Assembly: GCA_944322805.1 (NCBI GenBank)
Contig: CALUQC010000151.1
Span: 1 to 64,000 of the forward strand
Reading direction: 5' to 3'
Origin: an uncultured Bacteroidales bacterium
Lineage (GTDB): Bacteria > Bacteroidota > Bacteroidia > Bacteroidales > UBA932
DNA: 64,000 bases
How positions within the stretch are numbered: position 1 is the stretch's first letter; each line of letters starts with the position of its first letter. Below the pieces are notes generated by a model. The model was given only the letters and a program-made list of their open reading frames with translations. It was not told the origin of the DNA and made no database searches. The position numbers and the translations under genes are program-made. Positions 18,222 to 26,714 of this stretch are shown piece by piece.

Positions 18222-19679
18222 TTATTTCTCCGGAACGGCAGCCAGAACGGCCTTCAGGAAATTCCAGCATTTTTCCACGGACGGGATGTTCAGCCGCTCG
18301 TCGGGAGAATGCGGACTCATGATGGTAGGCCCGCAGGATACCATGTCCATGTCAGGATAGGTGCCTCCGATAATCCCGCATTCCAGACCGGCATGAATGG
18401 CCATTACCGCAGGAGCGGTGCCGTACAATTCTTCGTAGACAGACTTCATCGTTTTCAATATCGGCGAGCCGCTGTCCGGAGCCCATCCCGAATATCCTCC
18501 GGTGAATTCCACGGTACCTCCGGCCAGCTCCACGACAGCCCTCATCCTCTCCGCCAGGAATTCCTTTGCGGAATCCACTGAACTCCTCATCAGCGTCCGG
18601 ATAAGGAATTGGCCGTTCTCGGTCTTGACGATAGCCGTATTGTTGGATGTCTCCACAAGTCCCGGGACACTGTCGCTCATGCGCTCCACACCATCCGGAG
18701 ATGCAAGAAGCGCCCTGAGGCAGCGCAGGGCATCCCCGTCCGCAATGCAGCAGTCCGGTCCGGCACACTCCTTCATCCCGACATTCAGCTGCGGGTCAGT
18801 CACATGATACTCGTTTTTCAATACCGGAAGCAGGTCTTGCAGGTACCGCTCCACCTCGCCGGCCTTGCCGTCAGGTATCAGCACCACGGCCTCGGCTTCG
18901 CGCGGAATGGCATTTCTCATGTTGCCGCCCTCGAAACTTGCGAGTTTCACTCCATAGTCCCGCACCAACGGCAGAAGGACACGGGCAAGCAGCTTGTTCG
19001 CATTGGCGCGATACAGGATGATGTCCATTCCCGAATGGCCTCCCTGACAGTTGGTCACGCTGATAACGCGCGGATGTCCAAGTCCTTCCGTCACAGGCAC
19101 GGTGCTGTAAGGAATCGACGCCGAAGCATCGAGGCCCCCGGCACATCCTATATACAGTTCGCCCTCAGTCTCGGAATCCAGATTTATCAGGATATCCCCC
19201 TTCAGGACGCCTGGCTTCAGGGCATTCGCCCCTGTCATGCCTGTCTCTTCATCGATGGTGACAAGCACTTCCACGGGACCGTGAGGGATGTCGTCCGACT
19301 GCAGGACGGAAAGCGCCATCGCCACACCTATGCCGTTGTCGGCACCGAGAGTTGTCCCCTTTGCCTTCACCCATTCCCCGTCTATCCAGGTCTCTATGGG
19401 GTCCTTTTCGAAATCATGCACAACATCGGGATTCTTCTGCGGCACCATGTCGCAGTGCCCCTGAAGTACGACTCCCTTGCGGTTTTCCATTCCCGGAGTC
19501 GCAGGCTTCCTGATGATGATGTTTCCCGCCTCGTCCCTTATGGTTTCCAGTCCGAGGGATTTTCCGAAATTATAAAGGTATTCCACTGCCTTCCCCTCTT
19601 TTTTCGATGGGCGGGGAATCCGTGTCAGTTCATAAAAGTTTTTCCAGACTACGGCTGGATTCAAATCTTTGACAGTCAT
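18222..19679 (-). CDS. pepD: Aminoacyl-histidine dipeptidase (peptidase M20, PepD family)
   Basis: 485 residues, typical for PepD. Metal-site motifs are intact: GHCDMVPQ (His75), [12 protein letters not shown] (bridging Asp114), [12 protein letters not shown] (Glu pair), and a late [19 protein letters not shown] segment follows near 225, in the lid/dimerisation domain. The enzyme hydrolyses Xaa-His dipeptides (carnosine-type) in the cytoplasm; no signal peptide is present. It lies 41 nt downstream of the DUF4831 gene on the same strand, so the two may share a transcript, though no functional link is evident. Confidence 0.93.
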   Translation of the reverse strand: MTVKDLNPAVVWKNFYELTRIPRPSKKEGKAVEYLYNFGKSLGLETIRDEAGNIIIRKPATPGMENRKGVVLQGHCDMVPQKNPDVVHDFEKDPIETWIDGEWVKAKGTTLGADNGIGVAMALSVLQSDDIPHGPVEVLVTIDEETGMTGANALKPGVLKGDILINLDSETEGELYIGCAGGLDASASIPYSTVPVTEGLGHPRVISVTNCQGGHSGMDIILYRANANKLLARVLLPLVRDYGVKLASFEGGNMRNAIPREAEAVVLIPDGKAGEVERYLQDLLPVLKNEYHVTDPQLNVGMKECAGPDCCIADGDALRCLRALLASPDGVERMSDSVPGLVETSNNTAIVKTENGQFLIRTLMRSSVDSAKEFLAERMRAVVELAGGTVEFTGGYSGWAPDSGSPILKTMKSVYEELYGTAPAVMAIHAGLECGIIGGTYPDMDMVSCGPTIMSPHSPDERLNIPSVEKCWNFLKAVLAAVPEK

Positions 19680-19720
19680 ATTATATTGTTATGGATAATT
19701 ATTGCCGGCAGGGCCGCTTC

Positions 19721-20797
19721 CTATTTGTCCACGACGATGCTCAGTGGCAGTGAGCAGTCCTCTCCGAGCTGGTAAACAGGCACTTTGCTCTGCATTATCA
19801 CCGTCATGCCGTCAGTAAGACGGACGCTGCATGTAGCCGGAATCCTGTAAATTATGCCCGGCACTTTCGATTTTTTCACTTTTTTGCCGTCGGTCACAGG
19901 GGCCGATATTGCCTCCGGCATGATTTCGAGGACTACCGGTTTCCCTGCAAGATTGTCGGCAGGAAGAAGACCGGCGGTATCGGAAATCCGGAATGCGATG
20001 TAAATCTGGTTGTCCCTGTCCTTTTCCGGAGTCACGTCGAATGTCATTTTCTGCGTCCCGAATTCGGAATATCCGGTAAAAAGGGACATGTACTCCTGCT
20101 CGAGGCGGTTTATTTCCTGAAGGGCGGCCCCCATCGCTTCTCCCGAATACGACGCATCGGTGTCACCGGTAATTATGCTCATACGCTGCTCCCTGAGGGA
20201 AAATATCATTTTCGCCAGTTCCGCCGCACGCATCTCCTCGGACTTTTCCACTATCATGTCCTGCTTTACGGCCACCTTGCCGTAGCCGGAATCATTCTTC
20301 ACGCTCTTGTACAGCGTGGTAGCTTCCGTAGTCAGATTTGCCGGCACTGACTTTCCCGCATAATCGCCTGCGGCTATGACCGGGAAGCGCCACTCCTGCT
20401 CCCTGCCCGCAGCGGCGCCTGCGGAAGACACAAGGCCCGATGCCGTCAGCTTGAGGAATGAAGTATATGCCTGCTCGTCCTTCAAATCGATGAGATACCT
20501 TTTAGACAGATCCGCCTCGGCAAACGCCGTCATCCTGACTCCTGAAAGCGTATATGTCACGGCATCCTGCTGCCGTACGTCTATTCCCAAATATTTGGAA
20601 GCATATTTTGCATAAGGCCCGGCATAGAAGTTCTCCCGCACGGCTTCCACTTCAAAGGAAAGGGAAGTGGACGGCAGGGAATATACGACCGTTGCAGTCT
20701 CCGTTCCAGCATATTCAGGCATTTGCGGCTCCTGGGCCGAAAGCATCTGGGCAGCCGCAGCAAACAGAGTCACGGCTGCAATAGCAATAGTTTTCAT
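19721..20797 (-). CDS. Secreted DUF4831-family protein of unknown function
   Basis: 358 residues from the ATG at 20797; a TTG two codons upstream is less likely. It begins with a signal peptide (MKTIAIAAVTLFAAAAQMLS, probably cut after AQ). It then shows the pattern I recognise from DUF4831 proteins of Bacteroidales: TVVYSLPSTSLSFEVEAVRE, then GPYAKYASKYLGI, and a C-terminal beta-rich part. It probably acts in the periplasm or cell envelope. There is no catalytic motif I can name. It lies between the acyltransferase gene (51 nt upstream) and pepD, all on the minus strand. Confidence 0.75.
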   Translation of the reverse strand: MKTIAIAAVTLFAAAAQMLSAQEPQMPEYAGTETATVVYSLPSTSLSFEVEAVRENFYAGPYAKYASKYLGIDVRQQDAVTYTLSGVRMTAFAEADLSKRYLIDLKDEQAYTSFLKLTASGLVSSAGAAAGREQEWRFPVIAAGDYAGKSVPANLTTEATTLYKSVKNDSGYGKVAVKQDMIVEKSEEMRAAELAKMIFSLREQRMSIITGDTDASYSGEAMGAALQEINRLEQEYMSLFTGYSEFGTQKMTFDVTPEKDRDNQIYIAFRISDTAGLLPADNLAGKPVVLEIMPEAISAPVTDGKKVKKSKVPGIIYRIPATCSVRLTDGMTVIMQSKVPVYQLGEDCSLPLSIVVDK

Positions 20798-20854
20798 CGT
20801 CAAAAATTATTAAGTATCATGATATTCAGTGTCAATCGTCCTGCCGGCGGGGAG

Positions 20855-21766
20855 CTATGGCTTCCATCTCTTGTGGCTCCACAGCCAGTTGTGGGGCGTT
20901 TCCCGGATATCGGCTTCCAGCAGATCGAGATATTTCCGCATTATGGCCTCCGGCTCCATGTCGGCGGCATTCCCGCAAATCGGAACGAAGGTCATCTCGT
21001 AATGCCCTCTCGACAGATGCTTCATCCGGAGATACAGCACGTTCATGCCCAGCTTGTGAGCCAGGGCCGCACTGCCCATCATCACTTTCGAAGGCTGGTT
21101 CATGAACTTCCCTACATTGTGCGAAGCAGCATAAGGGTACTGGTCCGTCGGATAGATATAGACGTTCTTCGTATCCTTGTGCCTTATCGCATAGCGCAAT
21201 ATGTTCTTGCTCTCTATCGGTCCGTCGTAATTTTTCAGCGGATGCACCCTGTTCCTGATAAAGACCTCATCCCAAAAACGGCTGTGCAGCCTTTTATAAA
21301 CCACTTTTATGCGGTTTTCCTCACATGGATATTCGACTGCCGGATCGTAGTTGTAGCACCAGAGGCCGCCTATCAGCTCCCAGTTTCCGCAATGGGAGAA
21401 CAGCACCGTAACGCTCGGGGAGGCCTCATACGCGTCGCAAAGGACTTCGAGATTGGTGTAGCGGCAGATGGAGGAAGAATGTATCCTCCGGTAATCTGCT
21501 CCGCTGAACCATATGGCTTCGGCAATGATTTCCCCCAAGTGGCGGTAAAAATCGGAAGCAATCCTCTTTATTTCGTAATAATTCTTTTCCGGAAACGACC
21601 TGGCGATATTCGTAACGACGACATTGTACCTGTAATGCAGCACATTCTTCATTATCCACGAAAGGATATCCCCGCAAAAATAATGGAATTTCAAAGGCAG
21701 TCTTGAAAACAGCCTCATGACTGACAGGACAAGCCTTACCCTGAACTCAAAAAAATCTTTTTCCAT
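20855..21766 (-). CDS. Lysophospholipid/lipid A acyltransferase (LpxL/HtrB family)
   Basis: 303 residues from ATG 21766, which has AAAGGA just upstream; the ATG at 21784 lies at or before the predicted transcription start and is not used here. The family motif HX4E is present as HCGNWE (His125, Glu130), the catalytic pair of LPLAT acyltransferases. Also present are a membrane-associated N-terminus, TDQYP near 220 and a C-terminal ETPHNWLWSHKRWK, typical of LpxL/LpxM-type proteins, where the final Trp-rich segment contacts the membrane. It should add a secondary acyl chain to lipid A at the inner membrane, or to an ornithine-type lipid; which one cannot be decided from sequence. Confidence 0.88.
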   Translation of the reverse strand: MEKDFFEFRVRLVLSVMRLFSRLPLKFHYFCGDILSWIMKNVLHYRYNVVVTNIARSFPEKNYYEIKRIASDFYRHLGEIIAEAIWFSGADYRRIHSSSICRYTNLEVLCDAYEASPSVTVLFSHCGNWELIGGLWCYNYDPAVEYPCEENRIKVVYKRLHSRFWDEVFIRNRVHPLKNYDGPIESKNILRYAIRHKDTKNVYIYPTDQYPYAASHNVGKFMNQPSKVMMGSAALAHKLGMNVLYLRMKHLSRGHYEMTFVPICGNAADMEPEAIMRKYLDLLEADIRETPHNWLWSHKRWKP

Positions 21767-21788
21767 ACTTTTCCTTTCGCACAAGTTA

Positions 21789-21818
21789 CAAACTTACATA
21801 ATTTTTATCCATTTCAAT
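21789..21818 (-). promoter_or_regulatory. Promoter of the acyltransferase gene
   Basis: The minus strand has TAAGTTTG (21796-21789), an exact TAnnTTTG match, with ATTG 18 nt further upstream as a partial -33. Transcription from here would start near 21783, which supports the 21766 start codon over 21784. Confidence 0.5.
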
Positions 21819-21869
21819 AATAAAATTGCAAACTGATCGACAATTTTTAGGCTGGAGCCGTTTTTTTGC

Positions 21870-21877
21870 TACCTTTG
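21870..21877 (+). promoter_or_regulatory. -7 element for the peptide transporter gene
   Basis: TACCTTTG matches TAnnTTTG; the -33 site is only TTAG at 19-nt spacing. It lies 53 nt upstream of the ATG at 21931. Confidence 0.55.
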
Positions 21878-21930
21878 CAAGTCGTCCGACAACACGATAA
21901 TCAGTGTACTGAAACTAAAACGATAAAAAT

Positions 21931-23598
21931 ATGTTCAAAGATCAACCCAAAGGCCTGTTTGCCCTTGCCCTCGCCAACACCGGGGAGAGATTCGGCTACT
22001 ACACGATGCTGGCCATCTTCATGCTGTTCCTGCAGGCGAAATTCGGCTTCAATGCGGCCGTAGCAGGTCAGATTTATGCTATTTTCCTTGCCGGAGTATA
22101 TTTCATGCCTCTGTTCGGAGGCTGGCTCGCCGACAAGATAGGTTTCGGGAAATGCGTCACCACCGGTATCGCGGTCATGTTCCTCGGATACCTGTGCCTC
22201 GCCATACCGACAGACGCCGGAGTGACCGGAAAGATAGCGATGTTCGGAGCCCTGGCGCTGATTGCCGTAGGCACCGGACTTTTCAAGGGAAACCTGCAGG
22301 TGATGGTCGGAAACCTGTACGACGATCCGAAATATTCCTCGAAAAGGGACGCGGCCTTCAGCCTTTTCTATATGGCAATAAACATAGGTGCGATGTTCGC
22401 TCCGAGCATGGCCAAATACGTGACGAACTTTTTCCTGTCGAAATCGGGACTCGTCTACAATGCCAACATTCCTGCCTTGGCCCATCAGTTCATGGACGGG
22501 ACCATCACGCCTGAAAATTCGGCCAAACTCGCGGATCTGGCTGCCACAATGCCTTGCGGTGCCGGAATCACCGATCTGGGGGCATTCAGCCATCTCTATA
22601 TCGACAAACTGTCGTCCGCGTACAACTACGGATTCGGAGTTGCGTGCATTTCACTCATAGTGTCCGTTCTGATATATTTCTGCTGCCGTCCATGGTTCAA
22701 ACATGCTGACGTGAACGCCAAACAGGCGAAGGCCGCAAATATCAGCGAGCCGGAACTTACTCCTGCACAGACAAAGAGCCGCATCACCGCACTGCTGCTC
22801 GTGTTTGCCGTGGTTATTTTCTTCTGGATGGCCTTCCACCAGAACGGAGCGACCATGACGTTCTTTGCCCGCGACTATACGCAGCCGGTAGCTGAAGGAC
22901 TGACGAGGATAGGATTCAACATATGGAGCCTGTTCCTTATCGCAGTATCGATATATACCCTTTTCAGCGTATTCCAGTCCGAAACGAAAAAAGGTAAAGT
23001 CATATCAGCCGCAGCGACGCTCCTGCTCTGGGGCGGAGCTTACGCCATCTATTCGTCCATGGCGCCGTCTCTGGATATCCAGCCGTCGGATTTCCAGCAG
23101 TTCAACCCGTTCTTCGTCGTGGCCCTGACACCGGTATCCCTGGCGATATTCGGGGCACTCGCAAAGAAAGGGAAAGAGCCGTCCGCCCCGAGGAAAATAG
23201 GGCTCGGCATGTTAGTGGCCGCCATCGGCTTCCTGATTCTCACGATAGGCTCTTTCGGCCTGGCTTCTCCGAAGGAACTCGGAGGCACTGTCAGCGATGT
23301 GCTCATATCTCCGAACTGGCTGATTTCCACATACCTCGTCCTGACATTCGCGGAACTGCTGCTCTCCCCTATGGGAATTTCGTTCGTATCCAAGGTGGCT
23401 CCTCCGAAATACAAGGGCATGATGATGGGATGCTGGTTTGCGGCTACCGCAGTAGGAAACTATTTGGTTTCGGTCCCTGCACTGCTTTGGGACAAGGTGC
23501 CTCTCTGGGGCGTCTGGACCCTGCTCATAGTGCTCTGCCTGCTGTCGGCGCTGTTCATTTTCTCTATCATGAAAAAGCTGGAAAACGCCACGAAATAG
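21931..23598 (+). CDS. POT-family proton-dependent oligopeptide transporter
   Basis: 555 residues with about 12-14 membrane helices. The family signature GERFGYYTMLAIFMLFLQ stands near the N-terminus (18-35), containing the ExxER-like proton-site region of POT/PTR2 carriers, followed by GGWLADKIGFGK in the first cytoplasmic loop. The C-terminal half holds FAELLLSPMGISFVSKVAP and GCWFAATAVGNYLVS. It should import di- and tripeptides with protons across the inner membrane. Stands alone with its own promoter and a strong terminator; the neighbouring pepD dipeptidase 2 kb away is a possible functional partner, by inference only. Confidence 0.93.
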   Translation: MFKDQPKGLFALALANTGERFGYYTMLAIFMLFLQAKFGFNAAVAGQIYAIFLAGVYFMPLFGGWLADKIGFGKCVTTGIAVMFLGYLCLAIPTDAGVTGKIAMFGALALIAVGTGLFKGNLQVMVGNLYDDPKYSSKRDAAFSLFYMAINIGAMFAPSMAKYVTNFFLSKSGLVYNANIPALAHQFMDGTITPENSAKLADLAATMPCGAGITDLGAFSHLYIDKLSSAYNYGFGVACISLIVSVLIYFCCRPWFKHADVNAKQAKAANISEPELTPAQTKSRITALLLVFAVVIFFWMAFHQNGATMTFFARDYTQPVAEGLTRIGFNIWSLFLIAVSIYTLFSVFQSETKKGKVISAAATLLLWGGAYAIYSSMAPSLDIQPSDFQQFNPFFVVALTPVSLAIFGALAKKGKEPSAPRKIGLGMLVAAIGFLILTIGSFGLASPKELGGTVSDVLISPNWLISTYLVLTFAELLLSPMGISFVSKVAPPKYKGMMMGCWFAATAVGNYLVSVPALLWDKVPLWGVWTLLIVLCLLSALFIFSIMKKLENATK

Positions 23599-23624
23599 CG
23601 TCAGACATAGAAGAATATCACAAA

Positions 23625-23672
23625 GCGGGAGGTGCGGCAAAACATGTATTTTGGCACACCTCCCGCTCTCTT
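23625..23672 (+). terminator. Terminator between peptide transporter and lacI-type gene
   Basis: GCGGGAGGTG (23625-23634) pairs with CACCTCCCGC (23657-23666), with an inner paired CAAAA/TTTTG segment, followed by TCTCTTTTAT. The convergent lacI-type gene ends at 23725, so the hairpin may serve both genes, but the T-run favours the plus direction. Confidence 0.8.
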
Positions 23673-23724
23673 TTATAAACTGTTCCGTATCTTTTTTTGA
23701 AAACTCTTTTTGGTGCCCCTACCA

Positions 23725-24783
23725 TCACAGGTAGTAGTCGCAGTTGTACTTGTTCAGGATGTCCATCTGGGTGTAATTGTCCTTTTTCTGTGGGACGGTG
23801 TGCATGATAAGATAGTCCGTGATGGCGGAAATCGCTGCCGCAGCCTGTTTGTCCGAGTGCTGCGCAATAAGGGCCTGGACATAACCGTCACGCAATGCCG
23901 CAAGATTTCTTTCCAGCACATCGAAGCCTACGACCCTGCAGTTCCCGATATTCCTGTCCCTGAGATAATCGGCCACGAAATGGACGCGGGAATTGCACAT
24001 TACGATGTATTTGACCGGGCTTTTGTCCTTCTCGAACAGTTCGTCCAGGACAGCATAGCGTGCCGCCTTGTCCCGGGGATCCAGAAAAGTGTTTTCTATC
24101 CGGCATTCGGGATAATGTTCCGAAATATAGTCGAGCAGACCGGTCCTTCTGGTAATGGTAGGGTCCGAAAGCCCTTTCTTGTCCCTCGCGATTCTGATGA
24201 CATGCACCATGTCCACGTCACGTCCGTCGGCAAGAATGTCGGCGCACAGATAACCGCTCTGATACATGGGCATGCCATAGTATGCCAGATAACCATCTTC
24301 CTCGAGTTTCGAATCGATATATACGTACGGCACCCGCATTTCCGAAAGTTCCTTTACGAACTTCAATGTCTCGTTCCGGAACATGGGCGCTATCACCACC
24401 CCGGAAGGACCGGACGACAGGACTTTTTCACACGCGTTCTGGAATGAATCAAGGTCGTACTGGTCATATCTCACGGTGCTGACGCTGATACCGAATCTGC
24501 CCGCATATTCCCTCCCCTGCTCGATACCTTTTTCCGTCAGGGCCCAGAATTCCCCGTTATTGAACTCCGGTATTATGCAGTAGATATGGAAATCCTTCTT
24601 CATCGCCAGGATGGACGCATAGAAATTGGGCCTGTATCCCAATTCCTCTATCACCTGCAGAATCTTCTCACGGCTTTTGGCAGACACTTCCCCCCTGTTG
24701 TGGAGGACCCTGTCCACTGTCCCCTTGGAAACGCCGGCGGCCCTGGCGACATCGTTTATCGTTATTTTGCTTCCAGAGTTCAT
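23725..24783 (-). CDS. LacI/GalR-family transcriptional regulator
   Basis: 352 residues. An N-terminal LacI helix-turn-helix (ITINDVARAAGVSKGTVDRV, 8-27, then LHNRGEVS) is followed by a hinge and a periplasmic-binding-protein-like effector domain (about 60-345). It is transcribed divergently from kdgK-eda-exuT, 158 nt away, and most likely represses that operon in response to a hexuronate or KDG-type ligand, by inference from position. The intergenic region carries -7 elements for both directions and two palindromes that could be its operators. The effector domain is of the ribose/xylose-binding type rather than CcpA type; no HPr-contact motif is apparent. Confidence 0.92.
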   Translation of the reverse strand: MNSGSKITINDVARAAGVSKGTVDRVLHNRGEVSAKSREKILQVIEELGYRPNFYASILAMKKDFHIYCIIPEFNNGEFWALTEKGIEQGREYAGRFGISVSTVRYDQYDLDSFQNACEKVLSSGPSGVVIAPMFRNETLKFVKELSEMRVPYVYIDSKLEEDGYLAYYGMPMYQSGYLCADILADGRDVDMVHVIRIARDKKGLSDPTITRRTGLLDYISEHYPECRIENTFLDPRDKAARYAVLDELFEKDKSPVKYIVMCNSRVHFVADYLRDRNIGNCRVVGFDVLERNLAALRDGYVQALIAQHSDKQAAAAISAITDYLIMHTVPQKKDNYTQMDILNKYNCDYYL

Positions 24784-24795
24784 GATATTGTAAAT

Positions 24796-24803
24796 ACGTA
24801 CGT
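24796..24803. promoter_or_regulatory. Small palindrome in the lacI-type gene leader, candidate operator
   Basis: ACGTACGT is a perfect 8-bp palindrome within AAATACGTACGTTTTT, 13 nt upstream of the regulator's start codon. Position suggests autoregulation, but the repeat is short and alone is weak evidence. Confidence 0.3.
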
Positions 24804-24830
24804 TTTTATTGAACTTTCTGTTTTTTCTTT

Positions 24831-24838
24831 CAAATATA
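24831..24838 (-). promoter_or_regulatory. -7 element for the lacI-type gene
   Basis: The minus strand reads TATATTTG, an exact TAnnTTTG match, about 48 nt upstream of the ATG. No clear -33 TTTG is seen. Confidence 0.5.
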
Positions 24839-24845
24839 CTACATT

Positions 24846-24867
24846 TTTCCGTTACCGCACACGGAAA
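24846..24867. promoter_or_regulatory. Candidate LacI-family operator between divergent promoters
   Basis: TTTCCGT (24846-24852) and ACGGAAA (24861-24867) form a perfect 7-bp inverted repeat with an 8-bp spacer. It lies between the -7 elements of the regulator and of kdgK, over the -33 region of both, so one bound dimer could control both directions. Confidence 0.45.
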
Positions 24868-24881
24868 TAAAAATTATTTAC

Positions 24882-24889
24882 TATCTTTG
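24882..24889 (+). promoter_or_regulatory. -7 element for kdgK-eda-exuT
   Basis: TATCTTTG matches the consensus exactly, 52 nt upstream of the kdgK ATG. A -33 TTTG is missing; the operator-like palindrome lies there instead, as expected for a regulated promoter. Confidence 0.65.
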
Positions 24890-24941
24890 CAAGGATTTGC
24901 TTTAACACTAACGGACTATTAACTGTCAAAATTTATATAAA

Positions 24942-25982
24942 ATGCCTAAAGTTATCACTTTCGGAGAGATTATGCTCAGGCTTTCGACTCCGGGTTATCT
25001 AAGATTTTCTCAATCAAAGGAATTTGCCGCCACTTTCGGTGGAGGCGAAGCCAACGTAGCCGTATCGCTTGCAAACTACGGAATTGATACAGAATTCGTT
25101 ACACGTTTCCCAAAAAACGATATCGCGGCGAGCTGCATCAAGGATCTTCACAGCTATGGCGTAGGTACGAAATACTGCATTTACGGCGGAGACAGGCTCG
25201 GAATCTATTTTCTCGAGACAGGTGCGGTGGCACGCCCGAGCAAGGTGGTTTACGACAGGGCGCACTCGGCCATTGCCGAAATCGAGAAAGGGATGATCGA
25301 CTGGGAGAAGGTCTTTGAAGGTGCGGACTGGTTCCACTGGACTGGAATCACGCCGGCCATCAGCCAGGGTGCTGCGGATGTGTGCCTGGAGGCTGTCAAG
25401 GCTGCGAACAGGCTCGGCGTGACCGTGTCCTGCGACCTTAACTACAGGAAAAACCTGTGGAAATACGGCAAGACAGCATCGGAAGTGATGCCGGCCCTCG
25501 TGGAATGCTGCGATGTCATCCTCGGAAATGAGGAAGACGCCGAGAAAGTATTCGGCATCAAGCCGGAAGGATTCGACGTGACTGCTACAAAGGGCGAAGT
25601 GAACGCCGCAGAATTTGAAAGCGTATGCAAGCAGCTCATGGTGAAGTTCCCTCGCGCCAGGAAAGTCATCATCACGCTCAGGGGTTCCATCAACGCCAAT
25701 CACAACACCTGGGGCGGCGTCCTCTACGACGGTGCCAGACTTTACCAGTCGCCGAGATATGACATCACCCACATCGTGGACCGTGTCGGCGGAGGAGATT
25801 CGTTCATGGGCGGACTCATATACGGGCTTCTCACATACAAGGACGACGATCAGAAGGCTCTCAACTTCGCTGTCGCAGCCTCTTGCCTGAAGCATACCAT
25901 TTTCGGTGACTACAACCAGGTGACTGTAGCGGAAGTGGAAAATCTCATGAAAGGCGACGGGTCGGGACGCGTGTCCAGATAA
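24942..25982 (+). CDS. kdgK: 2-keto-3-deoxygluconate (KDG) kinase, PfkB family
   Basis: 346 residues. PfkB/ribokinase features: GEIMLRLSTPGYLRF at the N-terminus, FGGGEANVAVSLANYG for substrate binding, DWFHWTGITPAIS and CDLNYRKNLW typical of KDG kinases, and the ATP/catalytic motif DRVGGGDSFMGGL near 281-293 with the catalytic Asp. It phosphorylates KDG to KDPG with ATP. It is first in the operon kdgK-eda-exuT, so the three genes take up hexuronates and convert the KDG formed from them to pyruvate and glyceraldehyde-3-phosphate. The upstream isomerase, reductase and dehydratase genes are not in the window. Confidence 0.93.
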   Translation: MPKVITFGEIMLRLSTPGYLRFSQSKEFAATFGGGEANVAVSLANYGIDTEFVTRFPKNDIAASCIKDLHSYGVGTKYCIYGGDRLGIYFLETGAVARPSKVVYDRAHSAIAEIEKGMIDWEKVFEGADWFHWTGITPAISQGAADVCLEAVKAANRLGVTVSCDLNYRKNLWKYGKTASEVMPALVECCDVILGNEEDAEKVFGIKPEGFDVTATKGEVNAAEFESVCKQLMVKFPRARKVIITLRGSINANHNTWGGVLYDGARLYQSPRYDITHIVDRVGGGDSFMGGLIYGLLTYKDDDQKALNFAVAASCLKHTIFGDYNQVTVAEVENLMKGDGSGRVSR

Positions 25983-26033
25983 TCCTTTCCCGAACATACG
26001 GAATATACGGAAAGATACATAAGGAATACGATC

Positions 26034-26699
26034 ATGGCAAAATACAGCAAACTCGAAGTTTTGGCGGCAGTAAAGGAAACCGGAATGGTGCCGGTATTCT
26101 ATAATGCCGACCTCGAAATATCCAAAAATGTCGTAAAGGCCTGCTATGAAGGCGGAGTGAGGGCATTCGAATTCACAAACCGCGGCGACTTCGCCCAGGA
26201 AGTGTTCGGAGAGCTCGTCAAATTTGCAAACAGGGAGCTTCCGGGCATGATCCTCGGAGTCGGCTCCGTAGTGGATCCGGCGACTGCCGCCCTGTACATA
26301 CAGCTCGGGGCCAATTTCGTCGTAGGACCGCTTTTCAACCCGGACATTGCTCCGGTATGCAACCGCAGGCTGATACCGTACTGCCCCGGATGCGGCACGG
26401 TATCGGAAATCGGCAAGGCTCAGGAACTCGGATGCGACCTGTGCAAGGTCTTCCCCGGTGACGTTCTCGGACCAGCTTTCGTAAAAGGTCTCCGTGCTCC
26501 GATGCCGTGGAGCCAGATAATGGTGACCGGAGGCGTGAAACCGACCAGAGAGAATCTCGAGGGATGGTTCAAGGCCGGAGTTACATGCGTAGGCATGGGA
26601 AGCAACCTGTTCCCGAAAGATGTCATCGCCGCCGGAGAATGGGGAAAAATCACCGGACTCTGCAAAGACGCTCTCGAAATCATCAAGGATGTACGATAA
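26034..26699 (+). CDS. eda: KDPG/KHG aldolase (class I)
   Basis: 221 residues, standard for Eda. The Schiff-base lysine is Lys138 in [11 protein letters not shown]; other family motifs are [31 protein letters not shown] and [12 protein letters not shown]. It cleaves 2-keto-3-deoxy-6-phosphogluconate into pyruvate and glyceraldehyde-3-phosphate. The N-terminal [10 protein letters not shown] departs from the enterobacterial EVTLRT-type motif but keeps a Glu. It lies 51 nt after kdgK and 15 nt before the transporter gene. Confidence 0.94.
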   Translation: MAKYSKLEVLAAVKETGMVPVFYNADLEISKNVVKACYEGGVRAFEFTNRGDFAQEVFGELVKFANRELPGMILGVGSVVDPATAALYIQLGANFVVGPLFNPDIAPVCNRRLIPYCPGCGTVSEIGKAQELGCDLCKVFPGDVLGPAFVKGLRAPMPWSQIMVTGGVKPTRENLEGWFKAGVTCVGMGSNLFPKDVIAAGEWGKITGLCKDALEIIKDVR

Positions 26700-26714
26700 C
26701 TTAAACTGCAAGGA

